A DNA stretch of 64,000 bases from Armillaria gallica (GCA_037576215.1 JBANDB010000007.1:2883001-2947000), one strand, 5' to 3'. Shown: positions 1 to 13,154, counted from the stretch's first letter. Notes: a model not told the origin generated them from the letters alone. Numbers and translations are program-made.

Positions 1-240
1 GTGTGTGGCGATGTATTGTGTATTGTAGTACACCTTGCCTTGAGGCCCGGCGACATTGGTCGCCCCTCTTGTTATAAAAGCCTTTGGACTTAGAGAGATC
101 TATATACGTGACGCGCGCTATTGCTATACGTGTGTATCGTATATTCTGAGAGTTTAGTTGTCTTGCTTCAATCTGCTTCTATCGCATAATATCCCCCCAA
201 GAACTTGAGGGTTTGTGTGTGTAGTGTTGGGTGTGAGTGT
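1..240. other. Possible LTR or promoter fragment at window edge
   Basis: No coding potential is recognised. A TATA-like stretch (ttataaaag, 72-80) is followed by T-rich and GT-rich sequence, which resembles the U3/R part of a fungal LTR. No second copy, primer binding site or reverse transcriptase is visible, so this could equally be an ordinary promoter of a lost gene. Confidence 0.2.
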
Positions 241-343
241 GATCAGTGTCTTCGACACTGCTGCATTTCTAGCCTGCGCGCACAGAGTCTCTTCACCGTA
301 GTGAGTAAATGTGTATCACTGTGGTCATTGTCTGGATTACTCA

Positions 344-666
344 CTAGCAATTGACAGTGTCGATGAAATTTCCTCCCATGTCATAGTACGCGTCAAGGGC
401 AGCGTCGCAACCCCTATTTCCACTTGAAGCGTCATCCAGTTGTTTTGAGCGAAATGAGGAAATCTGCAACATTACAAAGCCCGTTCCACTGAAGTGGGAG
501 TCCAAGGGAAGGAAAGCCCATGATGCTGTTGGAAGTACAGTTGGATGCAAGCGGGTGAGGCACGATGAAGAAAGTTATCCTTGAGGCACGTGTTTGTTGC
601 CTGTCGGTATGAGCAAACCAGCTGTCGATTTAGATGCGTCTGCGGCATGGGAAGAGTTGATGTCAT
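344..666 (-). pseudogene. Aldo-keto reductase (aryl-alcohol dehydrogenase type) N-terminal fragment
   Basis: On the minus strand the reading frame ends with LDAYYDMGGNFIDT, which matches the first beta-strand/active-site region of fungal aryl-alcohol dehydrogenase-type aldo-keto reductases (NADPH-dependent carbonyl reductases). It is followed by a good splice donor (GTGAGT, 344-339). No further aldo-keto reductase sequence follows on this strand. The remainder of such a gene lies on the opposite strand at 1876-2670. The sequence before the motif is not clearly alignable and frames change, so the fragment is taken as non-functional. The short match makes the family call moderate. Confidence 0.5.
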
Positions 667-1875
667 ACGGACTTTGCTACCGTTTAGGGCTGGCTCCGGA
701 AATGTTTAACTCAACGACTACAAGCATGACGAGCTAACAATGCTCTGTTCCTATTGTACCCAAAATCCTGAATATCCTGACCTATCTCTGCTTTGTTCTC
801 CTTTTTATCTTCAAAAGGATGTCGTAAAACAGTACATTCATCTCCACCTTTCTTTCATCAACTTATCTGTATATAACTCAGCTTTGGCAGAGTGAGGACA
901 CCATACATTGATTGAAGGAAACGGAACTGGGAAAGGATCGTGGTGGTAGCGCAGGTGTGTTCCCTTCTTGTAGGTATGGTGCTCACATCATCGCCAGACT
1001 TCTAGACATCAGCTCGACAATGACGACGACGACGACGACGAGCGGGCCACCCCCTTGCAGTACGAGAAGACATTAGAAATACCTCGCCATCATGCGACGT
1101 CAATGACAGGCATAATCTGTCCAACGAAACTGTAGAGCCAAATCTCTGCGACCCTCTTAGTCCGACCTACCCACTACCTTGCTCTTCAATCTGGCCGACG
1201 AAATGTTCCGGGGCACCAAAAGATATCCCAAATGAAAGGCTTTATTCGAAAGAACACTACAGTTGACGTTGAACGTTCAAACGTTCAACATTGAAGGATG
1301 ACACTGGTGTCATGACCCGAGATGTTTCTGGTACGACCTATGCCTCCTTGTACCATCTACTATCCTCATCACCATTGCTTGTAGCATTTTAACTGAAGGA
1401 AGATGTGACCACAACCAGCAGATTTTGATTACATTGGCGCCATGATCACAACATCCATTAAATCGGACTATCGTCTGCCTAAGCGGACAATGCGGACGGC
1501 CCGACCCTCATCTGGTTACAACCAGATTCACCTACGTGTTCTCTGGAACTGCGACTCGTGATAACCTTCTGTGTGGTACATGTTGTCGGTCCTTCCGGTA
1601 CTCACATTTCATCATTGAATATCTCCAACAAACCGAATTGTGTGTGCATTCCCATCCTATACAATCCACCGACATCGACTATATTTATTGGGGTCGGGGT
1701 CGGTCAACCCTTTTGCACGGTACCGCACTCTCAGCGTCATTTTCCTGCCAGGACTCTGGGAATCAAAACTGCAGGGAAATGGGGGGATCCATGACCAGAT
1801 AATGTTTGCGACCAAGGTTTGACTGCATGTGCTCTGTTCTCATTATCGATATTCACTGATATAGTTCGTATATAG
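667..1875. other. No recognised gene
   Basis: Only short open frames. A near-palindrome built on ACGTTCAAACGTTCAA lies at about 1270-1290. It may hold unrecognised 5' remnants of the reductase pseudogene that follows. Confidence 0.4.
1021..1042. repeat. (GAC)n microsatellite
   Basis: Six to seven consecutive GAC triplets are directly visible. Confidence 0.9.
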
Positions 1876-2670
1876 TACACGGTGATTTACAAGAACAGGA
1901 AGCCATCCATAAAACATCAGATCAACTACACCGGCAATCATGCGAAATCTTTGAATGTCTCCGTCACCGAGTCTCCAAAAGTTACGTACGACGTATACCG
2001 AAATTCTCTATGTTCATTTCCATGACCTTGAGACCTCTGTTCAGAAGATAATGAATAGCCTGCATATATTGGTTCTTCAAGGGTCGTAAGTCGTCCTTGT
2101 GCACCCCTACTAAACCAAATTAATATTTAGTCAGGGAATATTTGACTTCCTAGCATAGTTCGTCGCACAACCAAACACACAAGCTCTACAGCAAGGAAAA
2201 TTCTCATTCGTTATCTACCAGGGTCGGGGGAACCTCGTCGAGCAATCGTTTGAACGAGAAATCATCCCCATGGCCCGGTCACTTGGTACGTGTCTTCAAA
2301 AACCTATCGTATTCTAAAGTCATGTACGAAACAGGTCTTGCCCTAGTCCCATGGGATGTCCTTGGTGGGAAACATGCGCACAGACGAGGAGGAAGAGCGC
2401 TGCCGGTCTGGGGAGAAAGGGAGAACCTTGCTTAGCGATTGCTGGGAGGAACGATGGGAGGACGAGAAGAAGATGTCTAAAGCTCTGGAACACATCGCTC
2501 AGGAGCTTGGTGCGAAGGATATTTGTGCTGGTGAGTCTCTATTCTGTGCTCATCCAGTTGGAAAGTCACAATTGCATATCTGATGCAGAAAACGCCATAC
2601 ATCCTCGCTTTGATCGGTGGTGAATAATGGTCCACGAATATCAAAGAAATAGAGGCTTAACCGATCTGCT
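1876..2670 (+). pseudogene. Aldo-keto reductase (aryl-alcohol dehydrogenase type) pseudogene, C-terminal two thirds
   Basis: Successive segments read like a fungal aryl-alcohol dehydrogenase-type aldo-keto reductase: INYTGNHAKSL (about 1920), YTEILYVHFHDLETSV (about 1998), FVIYQGRGNLVEQSFERE (about 2210), GLALVPWDVLGG (about 2333), RTDEEEERCRSGEKGRTLLS (about 2385) and KTPYILALIGG (about 2585). Introns with GT-AG ends separate several pieces, so this is a decayed genomic gene and not a retrocopy. Damage: an in-frame TAG at 2156-2158 where tryptophan is usual, a frameshift just after VLGG, and a stop after LIGGE. The N-terminal barrel start is missing here and lies inverted at 344-666. The family is well supported; the substrate is unknown. 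Confidence 0.75.
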
Positions 2671-2879
2671 TCTTCACGTGTCGTATCGCCTTGCTTACCG
2701 AACGGCCTCGCTAATTTCCCTCGAGCAAGGGGAGGCCACGGGATGTAGCCCGCCTGGACAACGTCATTCATTTGAAAAGAACTTGTACTCCCGATTCTGC
2801 TACCGTCTCGGCGATGGGAGATTGGGGCTCAAATCTATATCCTGCAGATACGATTAGTAGACGAAAAGGAGAGAGGCAT

Positions 2880-4590
2880 TTAGGCGTACACTAAAGTATG
2901 TTGATATAATCGAGCTGTAGTCTTTCCAAAACGTTCTTCACAGAATCGAATGTATGTTAGTGATACATGCTACAACACGGTGCAAGTTTGGTGCGAATTA
3001 ACAATATCGTAGTGAAATCCAGATATGCGTCCCTGCAGTCAGGACAGCCAGTCATCGGATATTGACGTCTGGACTCGGCGACGTCTAGATATCGGGGCAT
3101 CTAGACAGTACAGGTAATCATTGAATAAGGCTAATGAGGTTATGACAAAACTATGCGAGCCATCTTTAACATTTTCCGTGCCTGAATCAACCCTTTTCTG
3201 GGTTGTTTTATTCAAAATAACCACTGGCAGTATGTTTTTCCTTTGCCGTGCCTGCAGAGGAAATATTGCTTTGAGTAAATATCACGATAATCTGAGGGAT
3301 GGTATGGTCATTAAAGGATATATTTTTCCAGTATTCCACCTCCTACATTACTGCATTGGTATTTCTCCCTTCATCAGGACATTGCGGCCCAGATAAGGAT
3401 GGTAGAATCTTGTGAAGAATATGCTTATTCACGGCATGGGCTCGGCATATGGCCGAGATGAGTGCCGGTTGACTAAGCTAAATCTGGTTGCTGTATCTGG
3501 CAATGTCAGCGGCTGAGTTCAAGCTTCATTTGCGCCGCCTTTGCTAGGAAAGCATACATTGAGATATTGTTGAATTGCATCACAGCACTCTTAGGCTAAT
3601 ACATGTTAGAGGTACTTTGTGATATTTTTCTATTATGACAATATAATACAACCCAGAAAAGACAAAGATAAACAACCAGAAAATGTAAAATTTACTCAGA
3701 AATATGGTGCGCATGGAATTCAAAGATAATTTTCCAGCAGCTCAGTGCTTAATTAGGACTAGCAGCATCTGATTGAGGGATAACCCCCGTAGTGTCTGCT
3801 TGTATAGAAATAACAATACAGATATGTATACAAATGCCATTTTTGTCGCCCAAGAGCGTTCAGAAGTCTGTGGTCTAAATTTTTTTTTTCAGCTCCTCTG
3901 CAACTCCTCTGCGCAACCAACCATCCTACAGGATGTGCCAGGCCGACATTCCGGTGCCCCATTGACTGTAATAATACACCTACACTCGTTTTCATCGTTT
4001 CATTTCTGACACATTGCATATCCCTGATCAGGCGATCAACAGTCAACATTGAATTTGCTTGAGATGTCGCTCCAATCGTAACTTGATGCGCTGAACTTCA
4101 CAGTTACCCAATGAGATGCTTGCTTGTGGGAGTCATACATACATGTTCCAATGCATATCTTTGAGTTCACCTGGACAATGCCCCACATATCTGATAAGGT
4201 ACTGGGCAAATATTCTCACTGTACCTCTACTTTGATTGAGAGCAGGTCCTTGCAGTCATCGATGAGCCTGTTCTGCACGCGCGGTTGTCTTGGTTGTCTC
4301 AAGAACGAGAACCATCATTGTCCAAGGGAAAGGAAAAAGCTAAAGGTATAATTTTACATTTTGGAGACTGCCAATCTAGTTCTTTGGCCAGGCTGCCACC
4401 TACCAGGATGACAGCCTCTGACTGGTTGATGTGTCAGGCATGCTTTTATATGAACACAACACACTTACAGGTATTGGGTCACTGCCCCAGATGTTGTGAA
4501 CGCTGTATAGGTGACAGTGACGAATGGCGATGAGTTAAGGCCATCTCGGTTTGGTGGAAGGCAACCATAAACAAGGCGCATCTCAATTGT
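2880..4590. other. No recognised gene
   Basis: AT-rich intergenic sequence with only short overlapping frames on both strands; nothing that resembles a known family or repeat. Confidence 0.4.
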
Positions 4591-5577
4591 TCACCTGAAC
4601 CCAACAAGAGATGCAGGGACTAGACTCCAAGTAGGATCAATAAAAGTTGCGGCAGCCAAAGTGACGCAAAGAAGAGGTGCATCCCTGGGAATGGACCAAA
4701 CCATGCGCAACGTGGACATCGGGAAGAGATCGCCCAACATGTATATGAAGGACTGTAGTGATGTCAACCTAGAGAGGTCGAAGAACATAGGGAGGGGAGG
4801 AAACCGTATATCTGTAGCAGGTTTAGGCTCGTACATTCATTCATTTGGGGATGCTCTGGGACGCTCACCAACTATATGTACTAACAGCCGCCTCACTGCA
4901 GGGCCCAAGGACGGTAAGACGATGCGCGTACTTGGTGGAGGCGCAGGATCTCCCAGTATCATATCCATCTCGATTTTCTCAAACACCAACAAGTGCGCTG
5001 GTAGGCAGTGGAACAATTTGACGACATCTGAGAAAGACGTCCTGGTGATGGTGATCATCAGCACGAATCAAGGCGGTCCGTACCAAACAGGTATCTGCAC
5101 ATTGTGAGTGAGAAAGTACAGCCGAACCACGACGAGACTGGTGACGTCGGAATACCCCAACAGCGTGGTGGCTCCCCAACTGCAGAATCTACATTGGCGC
5201 AGTCTGATCTCAACGGGGCAGAGGAAATCAATGGGCCTTTCCAAACAGGTGAGATCGACATGCACGGCGAGCAGGATCTCGAGGTTGGGACACATCACGA
5301 GGACGTCATTGAGAAGAAATGACGATATCTCCATGTTTTTACCGTCAATGCGCATCTCTAGGACGCAGCCGGTGAAGACACTGCGCCTCTGCAGGTAGTC
5401 TGACCAATAAGTGCAGTCCCATTTCTTGTTCAAAGTGATGGACCGTAGCAGCCTTGGCATAGTGGCGGAATACCATGACCACGAGACGGTGGAACAGCTC
5501 ACCAGGTCAGACGTTTCCAAGTCAGATGTACTCATAACTAGAGCGACGATGTCGAAGTATAACTCTGGCAGAGCCAT
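4591..5577 (-). CDS. F-box/leucine-rich-repeat-like protein, intact, three exons
   Basis: A three-exon model reads through without a stop: 5577-5084, 5041-4869 and 4811-4591 (introns GTACGG..CCAG and GTGAGC..CTACAG), 888 nt in total, encoding 295 aa. The start at 5577 gives MALPELYFDIVALVMS, a degenerate F-box (hydrophobic LPELYFDIV, then a conserved TVSWSWYSATMPRL stretch). Further downstream come leucine-rich segments such as MCPNLEILL and LTSLQSFIYM. F-box proteins usually link SKP1-cullin ubiquitin ligases to substrates, and agaricomycetes carry hundreds of such paralogues; the substrate is unknown. The divisibility by three and clean splice sites support a working gene, unlike its decayed relatives further right. 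Confidence 0.75.
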
Positions 5578-5879
5578 ACTAGGGAAGGTGAGAAGGAAAA
5601 ATCTTCGACGCAGAGCAAGGCTAACCAGGACGGAGGGGCATTTCCGAAACACGTACTGTGGCGACTTCGGCATCGTGGTTAAGAGCGGATCAAACGAGAT
5701 GAAAGGCAGGTTCCATTTCTCCAGCAGGTGGAAATGCGCTGGGATGCGTGTTACCGAAGTTCGAGACCGGACTGAACATGAAATCAATCGGGCGGCAAGG
5801 GCCGTGCCCTGCATCATTTTTTATTTGGTTTGTCCTGGTTGTTCTGCCTTTGGCCAGAAAGAAGACTACGTATCTGACA

Positions 5880-8260
5880 GTTAGCCGATGGGATGTGATC
5901 AACACAAGTAATCAACATACTCTGTTGCAATTATCCATCTGACATAACTGTAGATCGTGAACGCAGTGTGGAGAGGTATCGCAGACTGGGCCGCAGATGA
6001 AGCGCGGAGGTCACTGCGTCTGCTCATAAATGTGCCCTATGAGAACCGACCGGCTATGAGGATGGATTTTGCTGGGAGCCGAATTATTTTACCGGAAGTG
6101 ATCGGTTTACTGGGGAGCCAAATCTTTGCCGGGAGGGCCCAAGTTGGATTAGACGAGTCTATAGTCAGAAGACAAAGAAGCAGCTGGCATTTGACTGACA
6201 TTGAAAAGGTCAGTCTTTGCCAGCCGTTCCAAAATCCTTGACTATCTCGAAACCTTCAACTGTGTCTCATACCCTGCCATGGATGCCTCCCCAGAACTGA
6301 CAGACATGGAGAGCGCTGCTGCCACCAACATTGCATGTGCTGGTGGGGCAAATGCTGGTGTGTGAACTTTGAATGTTACCGAGAGTGTCGACTCTCGGCT
6401 TAACACAGACGCTGGTCCTATATACTTATTCCAAGGAAGCAATCGCGTCACTGTGGATGGGTTCGTTTCATCGTCATGCTACCTCTTGTGTCTTTCTGAT
6501 TCGGGTGCCTCCTGCAGGCTTGCCAGACGTAAACCTGTGCCGACGTCGTTATATGGTTTGACGAGCTCTGTCGCGTCTTCCACGGGCAGTGGACTCCCCA
6601 TAGTATCTGGTTACTGGAACCAGCAGATAGAGTCGACATCTTTCGGGAGCGAAAGAAGGTGAGTTCATTTTGAGTCCCAAGAAATGTTGCCACTGACCTG
6701 AAGTGCGTTTCACCAGGATATTCAGTATTTCATGCGATGGACCAGGGCAAGACATTATTCGGTGGAGCTAATGCCATGAGCATGTGGTGTTCTGATTTGC
6801 CACAAACGACCTAGTTAGCTGTACAAGTTGATAGTCTTGATGGCGCATGCAAATAAATCTGCCCTGTAGAATCTTCTGGGGACTTTAGTATTGAAGGAGG
6901 CAGATTGACTTAAAGATATACCTTATTCTGACTGTCCACCCTCCCTTAGATATCCCTTGATCGAATGAGAGTAACCACCTGGCCCTGAGTCTGGTCTATG
7001 CTCAACTCGAAAGCTTGATTCGTCCGACTGTCGACATGAAATGGATGAGAATGGCTGGAAGCGTAGTATCACGGCACATCTCTTGATCGCATTCATCAAA
7101 GCTCGCATACGCCAGGTGAAGTGGATATGATATAGTGGCGAGTCCGAAACACCAATCAGCAGGAGAATGTAATGCAGGAGGGAAAGATCGCACAGAGTAC
7201 CGCGATAGGAGATCAAGTACAGTCGGACTTGCTGGCCATGGGCAGCTCAATAAGCCCATGAAGATAAGGCTCCTGCTCAATGTACATGCCAAACCAAGGT
7301 TGTCCGACACCCAAGCCTTTTATGCGCTCCGAGAGAGAGATTCATCGCCATCGGATGTACAGTACCATATATAGGCAACATTACTGGGCCTCCCAATCCA
7401 TTCGCCCAGATCCTTCATGGACCCCAGCTGAAGGAGGTTGTACAACCCATTTTCGTAGTTATCCTGCTCCAGCTACAACAAGACAGTTGCCAAGTTGAGT
7501 TTTGACTGTGCTTTGTCCCGTTCGGGGAGGACTTCTTTGTGCTGGCTGAAACAGTTGGTGCAGGGGTTTTCTTTATTGGCTGAGAGGCTGCGGCTCCGTC
7601 CAAAGCGGCTTCAACCTTGAAGAAACAGGTAGGCAGGTGGCCACAGTTTCCCTGTTCAACGAGAAATTCGAGAACGGACAGGCACATATTGAGGACATGT
7701 TAGCTGGTGGTGCAGCATTCTTGAAATCTTGTGTAATGTTTCAGCAACTTGGCATATCGTCATCCAGGTCCGATGCGCCTTCTGCGCTGCTATCAGAAAT
7801 TGGCAAGTCGACAGTTGGATACTACGCACCCAAATGCTCTCCTTGGTCATGTTATTCGAATGTGTTTTCAGCTCCATCTTGAGCTTCAATCGATCGGGCA
7901 AGGAAAGTTCACTCCTTGGTACTGTGATGGGTTGCGAGTTTGGGGAATGTGCTGGATGGCTAGGTGGAAGGCATCAATGGCAATTGTCAGACACAGTTGA
8001 ATTGTATCAGTCAGGCGGTCTACAGCAGTACTCCGGAGTAATTGGACATGTAGCTCTCAAGCACCAAGACGGTGAATGTACCTCTCAGCGGTGAAGTGCT
8101 GGCCTGCGTATTCTTTTTGGGTGCATTGATATCCATGGCATTGAATGTCCAGGCAACTGCAGGACGGACAAGGATGGTGGTGGTAATGGACTGAAACTGA
8201 TTTACTCCAAACAAGCAGTATGTCTATCGGGGCCAGCTAAAAACTTAAGAAGAATCTATG
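5880..8260. other. No recognised gene
   Basis: Several frames of 60-120 codons occur on both strands (for example 5957-6241 plus, 7002-7310 minus, 7729-8094 plus), but none resembles a known family, they overlap in shadow frames, and no convincing intron chain joins them. Confidence 0.35.
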
Positions 8261-8263
8261 CTA

Positions 8264-8344
8264 TGGGTGTTTGGTGCAGTTGCTGCGATGCACGCTTTTG
8301 TGTACAAGTGACCTGCGGTCGTAAGTTCGATTCCTGCACTGTCC
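8264..8344 (+). repeat. tRNA-derived SINE-like sequence
   Basis: A Pol III A box (TGGTGCAGTTG, about 8272-8282) and a near-perfect B box (AGTTCGATTCC, 8324-8334) stand about 50 bp apart, as in tRNA genes, but the cloverleaf is poor and no clean acceptor stem forms. A T-rich tail follows. The best reading is a tRNA-derived SINE; a decayed tRNA gene is the alternative. Confidence 0.5.
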
Positions 8345-8563
8345 TTATTCCGTCTTGAACTCTTGAAGTTTTATTTTTCTTGAGTCTCCTCCATACTGCT
8401 GACAGCCACATGGATTCTGGAATTGTGCGCATGCATTTCCTTTTTCTTTTTTGAGGAGATAGTCCTTGGTATCATTATCATTGGATGAGGCCAGGTGGAT
8501 TTCACATTGTCACGTAAAAGGTCAAACAGTGAAGATAGAATGTAAGAGTTCATGATGTTTACG

Positions 8564-10306
8564 CTAGTGCATGATGTAAGTATGTGAAGGAATTAAACGT
8601 TCCCAATCAACTGTTCCAGGGACGAGGCTTGTTGCTTTCTCCCACTTTCTAGCCTCTTTGATATCCCACAACACCGTCAATCTTTTCGTTTCCTTCCAAG
8701 TCCCCAAAGAGGTACTAAAGTATTCAGTGACATCTTCAAAACTGACTATGCAGCCTTTCACACAAGTCATACCACCCACTCTGATGTAGAGTTTGAGGGG
8801 GAAAACTACCGAGGATGCGATAGCGTCAAGGTCTTGCAGAGCAAGCTGCAGATCCAGAGATCGAAAGTTTGTCCTCCATTGGAGAAAGACCAAGGAGACG
8901 TCTATCCCTGTGCCTCGATTGAGCAGCCCGAGTAATGCGGCTGGCACCGCCAGCATCTGTTTCGTTATCACGCACAGTCGAAGCACCCGCAGCCTAACCA
9001 AACGTGCTGTATGCAAACAAACTAAACCATCAATATATAGAAACTCGTCAGATATCCAAACAGAAGGATGGACTGCTCACAGTTAGTCAATGCCGTGAGA
9101 TCAAAATATAGGGTCTCCAGCGTGATCATGGCTTTGATCGCGTTGAAGATGGTGGCTCCATCTGCTTTGCATATAGCTAGATCTAGATGTCGTACAGCCG
9201 ATAAGTTCAGAGGGAAGCCATTTGACATCCCCATCCTAAGCAACCTTGTCATGCCCGGTATTAAGAACAGTTTCAGGTTTGTTGGCCGCACAATGGAGGC
9301 TTGTAGGGTGTACGGGCCAGCCCAGGTGTAAATACTGGCCTAAATATAATGTCAGTGAAATGGGCGTCGACTTTGAAAATAAACGAGTACCAGTACGCAC
9401 GTCGAATTTTATAGGTCCCGACAGTTCCAAGGTATCTACCGAGAGCAGGCCATATGCTGATAGGCCAGTCAGTAGAGGATACAGCATGTCGGCCTCACAC
9501 TGAACATCCCTGGGCATCTCAGCGCTATCCAGGTCTTTGTGCCATCGGAAATCTTCAACTCTGCAGCGGTGCAGCAGGTCTATGAGGAATAATGGAAATG
9601 CATTAGTGGGAGCACCCGTAAAGACGACTGTTCATAGGTTTATCATTGCTTCGACCAGCTTGATGATTTCTTCTCGTGCATTGTTCCTGCATGACAATAG
9701 ACCAGATAAATGTACTGTCAGACAAGTGATGTTCTCTGGCCAATCAGGAAATTTGCTGGCAGTGTAGCCATTCGAAAACACAGCGGGAAGTATGTCACCA
9801 CTGTAATCATGATGGTTGAGGGTAAGCTCACGAAGGCGACCTGCTAGAGCCCATTCGAACCACTTCGTATTCACTTGAGTCCACGGATAAGGAATCCAAT
9901 TGGCTGGCCTCTCTATGATGAACAGGCTAGTGGCTGTCGGATGCAGATGGTCTGTGTCCGCAGATGTGAAGTGTGCGATTTGCTTCATGATGTTGTCTTC
10001 TAGCCCTGAACGGAAAAATCAGCTCAGGAAGAAAAGTCTGAGATTCAGACTCTGACTAGACGCACTGGCAGGACAAGACATGGCGGCAACGGATTCACCA
10101 GCAGCAATCACTGGCCCAGGTGACCCGATCCCTTGAACCATTCCGGAGATTTTGGTACTCATGTTCTCTAAGTGGTGGTAAGAGGCTAAGGACAAACTTC
10201 CCGAGTTTTTTAAAGGCTTTGGTGGTGATATGAGAGAGAGATGCAAACATCGGAGTTTCAAAGTCTTCTTACTACTCCCACCAATCAGCCAATGCCAGCA
10301 TCTCAT
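8564..10306 (-). pseudogene. F-box/LRR-like protein gene with in-frame TGA
   Basis: Minus-strand exons at about 9988-9400 (WFEWALAGRLRELTLNHHD.., FRWHKDLDSAEMPRDV..), 9291-9090 (LKLFLIPGMTRLL.., VRHLDLAICKADGATIF..) and 9010-8564 (LVRLRVLRLCVI.., FRSLDLQLALQDLDAI..) have the leucine-rich pattern of agaricomycete F-box-associated proteins. In the first block the frame is interrupted by a single TGA at 9634-9632, and the same frame continues open on both sides. The N-terminal exon (10019-10306 or further upstream) is unclear, and I could not find a convincing F-box. Probably a recently inactivated gene. Confidence 0.5.
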
Positions 10307-10583
10307 CTCTGTCCTTTATGACGGTGGTCCATCTCACTGCAAAGCGTCCAAGAATTATTGATCGACTCCTTCCGTATCTCTGCCTAGTTTCCGGCTGGAG
10401 CCTTCCTTGTACGTGTCTTCTTGGCTATCAGAAAAAGAACGGCAAGCATTGAGGATCATCTCGTATTCTAGGCCTGACTATCCGAACGTGGTAAATTTCA
10501 GTATATTTCGGATCCTTATTCACCTGTGTAAGAGGTAAAAACATGTCAAACTCGCATTTATTTTACAAGAGACTGATGTAAAG

Positions 10584-13154
10584 ATGATAATAGGACTGCG
10601 AAAACCGCGCGTCATGACTCCTGTACCTGTCCCTGTTCCGGCACCAGTCATTCCTGACGGCATAACTATCCAAGACGACCGCGATCATCTTTTCTACTGC
10701 GTGTGTTCTGACACCCTTCCACCTATACCCCAAGTGGATCATGGTTTCGAGAACCCCGAGATGGTTTGGCCTGCCGATCCAGAACACTTCATTGATCGCC
10801 GTTGGGCTTCAAACACCATGCCGTATCAAGGATTTTTACCTGTCGATCGCGAATCAATATATCAATGTGAACTGTTCAGACCACTAAATTACACTGTTCA
10901 ATCAATTCCCGTATTCTCTTCATCTCCAGGAACGTGGGCGGTCAACAACATGGTTGTAGAGAAATGGAAAGACGTCGAAGCGTTGTTCGATTGCTTGAGA
11001 ATACTGCTGTTGGACGGAGGCTTCGTGCCATACACAAATCTGGATCACATCAGTTTTCCCCTACCATGGAAGTACGGCTATCACCACACGAAATCCAGTC
11101 GGAAGGCCATGACGCGTGCAGCTATACGATCTTGCGATGCCTTCATAATAATGGCAGCAGAAATCTCTTATCTTTTGGCACTCACATCGTCGTCTGATGG
11201 CGACGATTGGTTCCACTCATGGTCCGCTGCATTAACAAATGAAATTGGTGGGAACTGGGTGGACCTCATTCGTTCATCATGGTTGGTACAACAAGATATG
11301 GGCTTTTGGAAAGGGCGGGAACACCACGCTGTTAGGGTCGGCCTCTTTATAGATGTCCGCATCTGCAACTTTTCCCATTTCCTAGACGCATACCACCGTT
11401 GGCAGGTTCCATTGTGGATTGATTGGGGTCCGTTGCAAACACCATTTCGGGCTGTTGACGCCAGGTTGATGTCCCAGTACTATGTACGACTCCCTGCCCG
11501 TCAAATACATAACTCGGTTAAAGCTGTTAAGACTGTCAGTGGCGAACACGTTCAGAACAGGGAGATTCACCGTGTGTCTGAAGCTTATGCAGAGGAGCAC
11601 TCGTCTCCTCCTCAGGCTGGCATGAAGGTCTTCTGTTGGTGCAACATAGGAGGCAACTGCCTTGTCCATCGACAAATAGCTCCGGCAGAAGTCGAACAAA
11701 TTTGGAATGAGTATGCACCATCACAAAGGCGATATTATCCCGTCCAGGATGAGTGGGATCTCAGTCACGAGTTCGACGCTGACTCAAACTCAAAAGGGGG
11801 GCTGCTGTCAATGGATGATGCCGACAACGACAATCACGACGTACTGGGCCCTTCAGAAGGACCAGCACCTGAGATGCCATGACGCACAGTGAAGGAGTGG
11901 GAAATGATCCATGACAGGATGTACGGTACTCGGATGAAGGACCTGAATGCTATATCCATTTCAGTCTGTTCTTTGGAGGATACGCTCCGATTTCATTTCG
12001 GAATCATCCCAATTCAATCTTCATCTTCAACAACAAAAAGGACAATGTCACTCGTAGAAGAAAGAAAAATGCTACAGCTTCGAAGAGACGTCGGGTGTGC
12101 CGTCGTGCCGCCACCGTCTAAACCAATGTCAGACCTTGGCCAAGCCATAATGGTCGAAATATTCACAGGCTTGCAGTGGTTGTCCTCCCTTGTTTGACAA
12201 GAAAACAAAGGGAAAAGCTTACCATCCAGTCAAATGCCACCTGAATGCTGGGATCTCGCTCAGGAATCGCTGCATTATCTCTCTCCGAGGACCAAGCCTG
12301 ACTTTACCGTACATGTTGTCTGCTGGCGTCAAGGAGGCAAAACAGGCTACGAAATCAGACACGTGTCAAAGAACGATCGTTACAGACTTATCCTCCATAA
12401 AGCAACAGACGTTTTGCATTGTTTATGACTCAGAGATGCAACCTGTCTCGATGATTTTGCAGAAGAACTATGTCGTTATGGAGCCCGTTTCAGTATGTGC
12501 ATAGACGGCAACAAGATTGGTGTCATATGCAACTGCTTCCATGATGCCATTCCATATAGGCCCATGGGATTCCAGCCAGAACTGTCAGACTATGCATACT
12601 ACATGCGTAAAAGGCGGGCATTATTAGAGGACCCATCTGTTGCAAGAGCAGCATTGATGTGCAGTGGTTTGATTTGGTGCATTGCCATGGAACACATGGG
12701 GGACTCCGAATTTATTTTGTCTGGTCCTGGAGGGGATATGTCTCGTTATGGAGAGTGTCACAAAATACAAAGTCCTGGAGGAGGAGGAGGAGGCGACTAC
12801 AATCTTTGGGAAGAAAGCCTTACCGAGGATCAGATCGACCTTCTCTGTGGCGTATACAGAGTTTACAGGAGCGCAGCCGGGTCACCGACATCCACGCAAG
12901 ATTTATCTTGGTTCCCAAGGCAATGTAGCTTTAGGAACTCGGGACTTGACCTCGGACATTGGAGTCCTGATTCGGAAGACTGGTACCAACGCCGAGTGCA
13001 GATGTACTTGACAGCAGACCCAAAAGGTCGGTGTCTCAATCAGGCCGAATGGAAAAGTTACATTCGCTTGTGGCGGACCACTGTCAGAATGTATCAAGGT
13101 TTAGAGGTTGTTTCCAAAGCTTTTCTCGATCGCCATTTTTTGCAGCATGGTTAG
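10584..13154 (+). pseudogene. Lineage-specific protein of unknown function, copy 1, three in-frame TGA codons
   Basis: A single frame runs for 857 codons from ATG 10584 to TAG 13154 and is broken only by TGA at 11880-11882, 12195-12197 and 12426-12428. The family is shown by a homologous copy at 31971-34665. Shared blocks include MPYQGFLPVD/IPYQALVPVD, DEWDLSHEFDA/NEWDLNYEFDP, LTEDQIDLLCGVYRV/LTEDQIDVICGVYKV, SWFPRQ/SWFPKD and GHWSPDSEDWYQRR/GFWSSDAETWYQWR. At the third TGA the other copy has arginine, as expected from CGA to TGA. No known domain is recognised. The sequence is tryptophan- and acid-rich, without signal peptide or membrane segments. Copies near transposons suggest a dispersed family; the function is unknown. 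Confidence 0.75.

Noticed and set aside
10584..13154. UGA recoding (selenocysteine or altered code) instead of pseudogenes
   Set aside because: Neighbouring intact genes end in TGA (17251-18037), several different families carry the TGAs, and some genes also have frameshifts; CpG decay is simpler.
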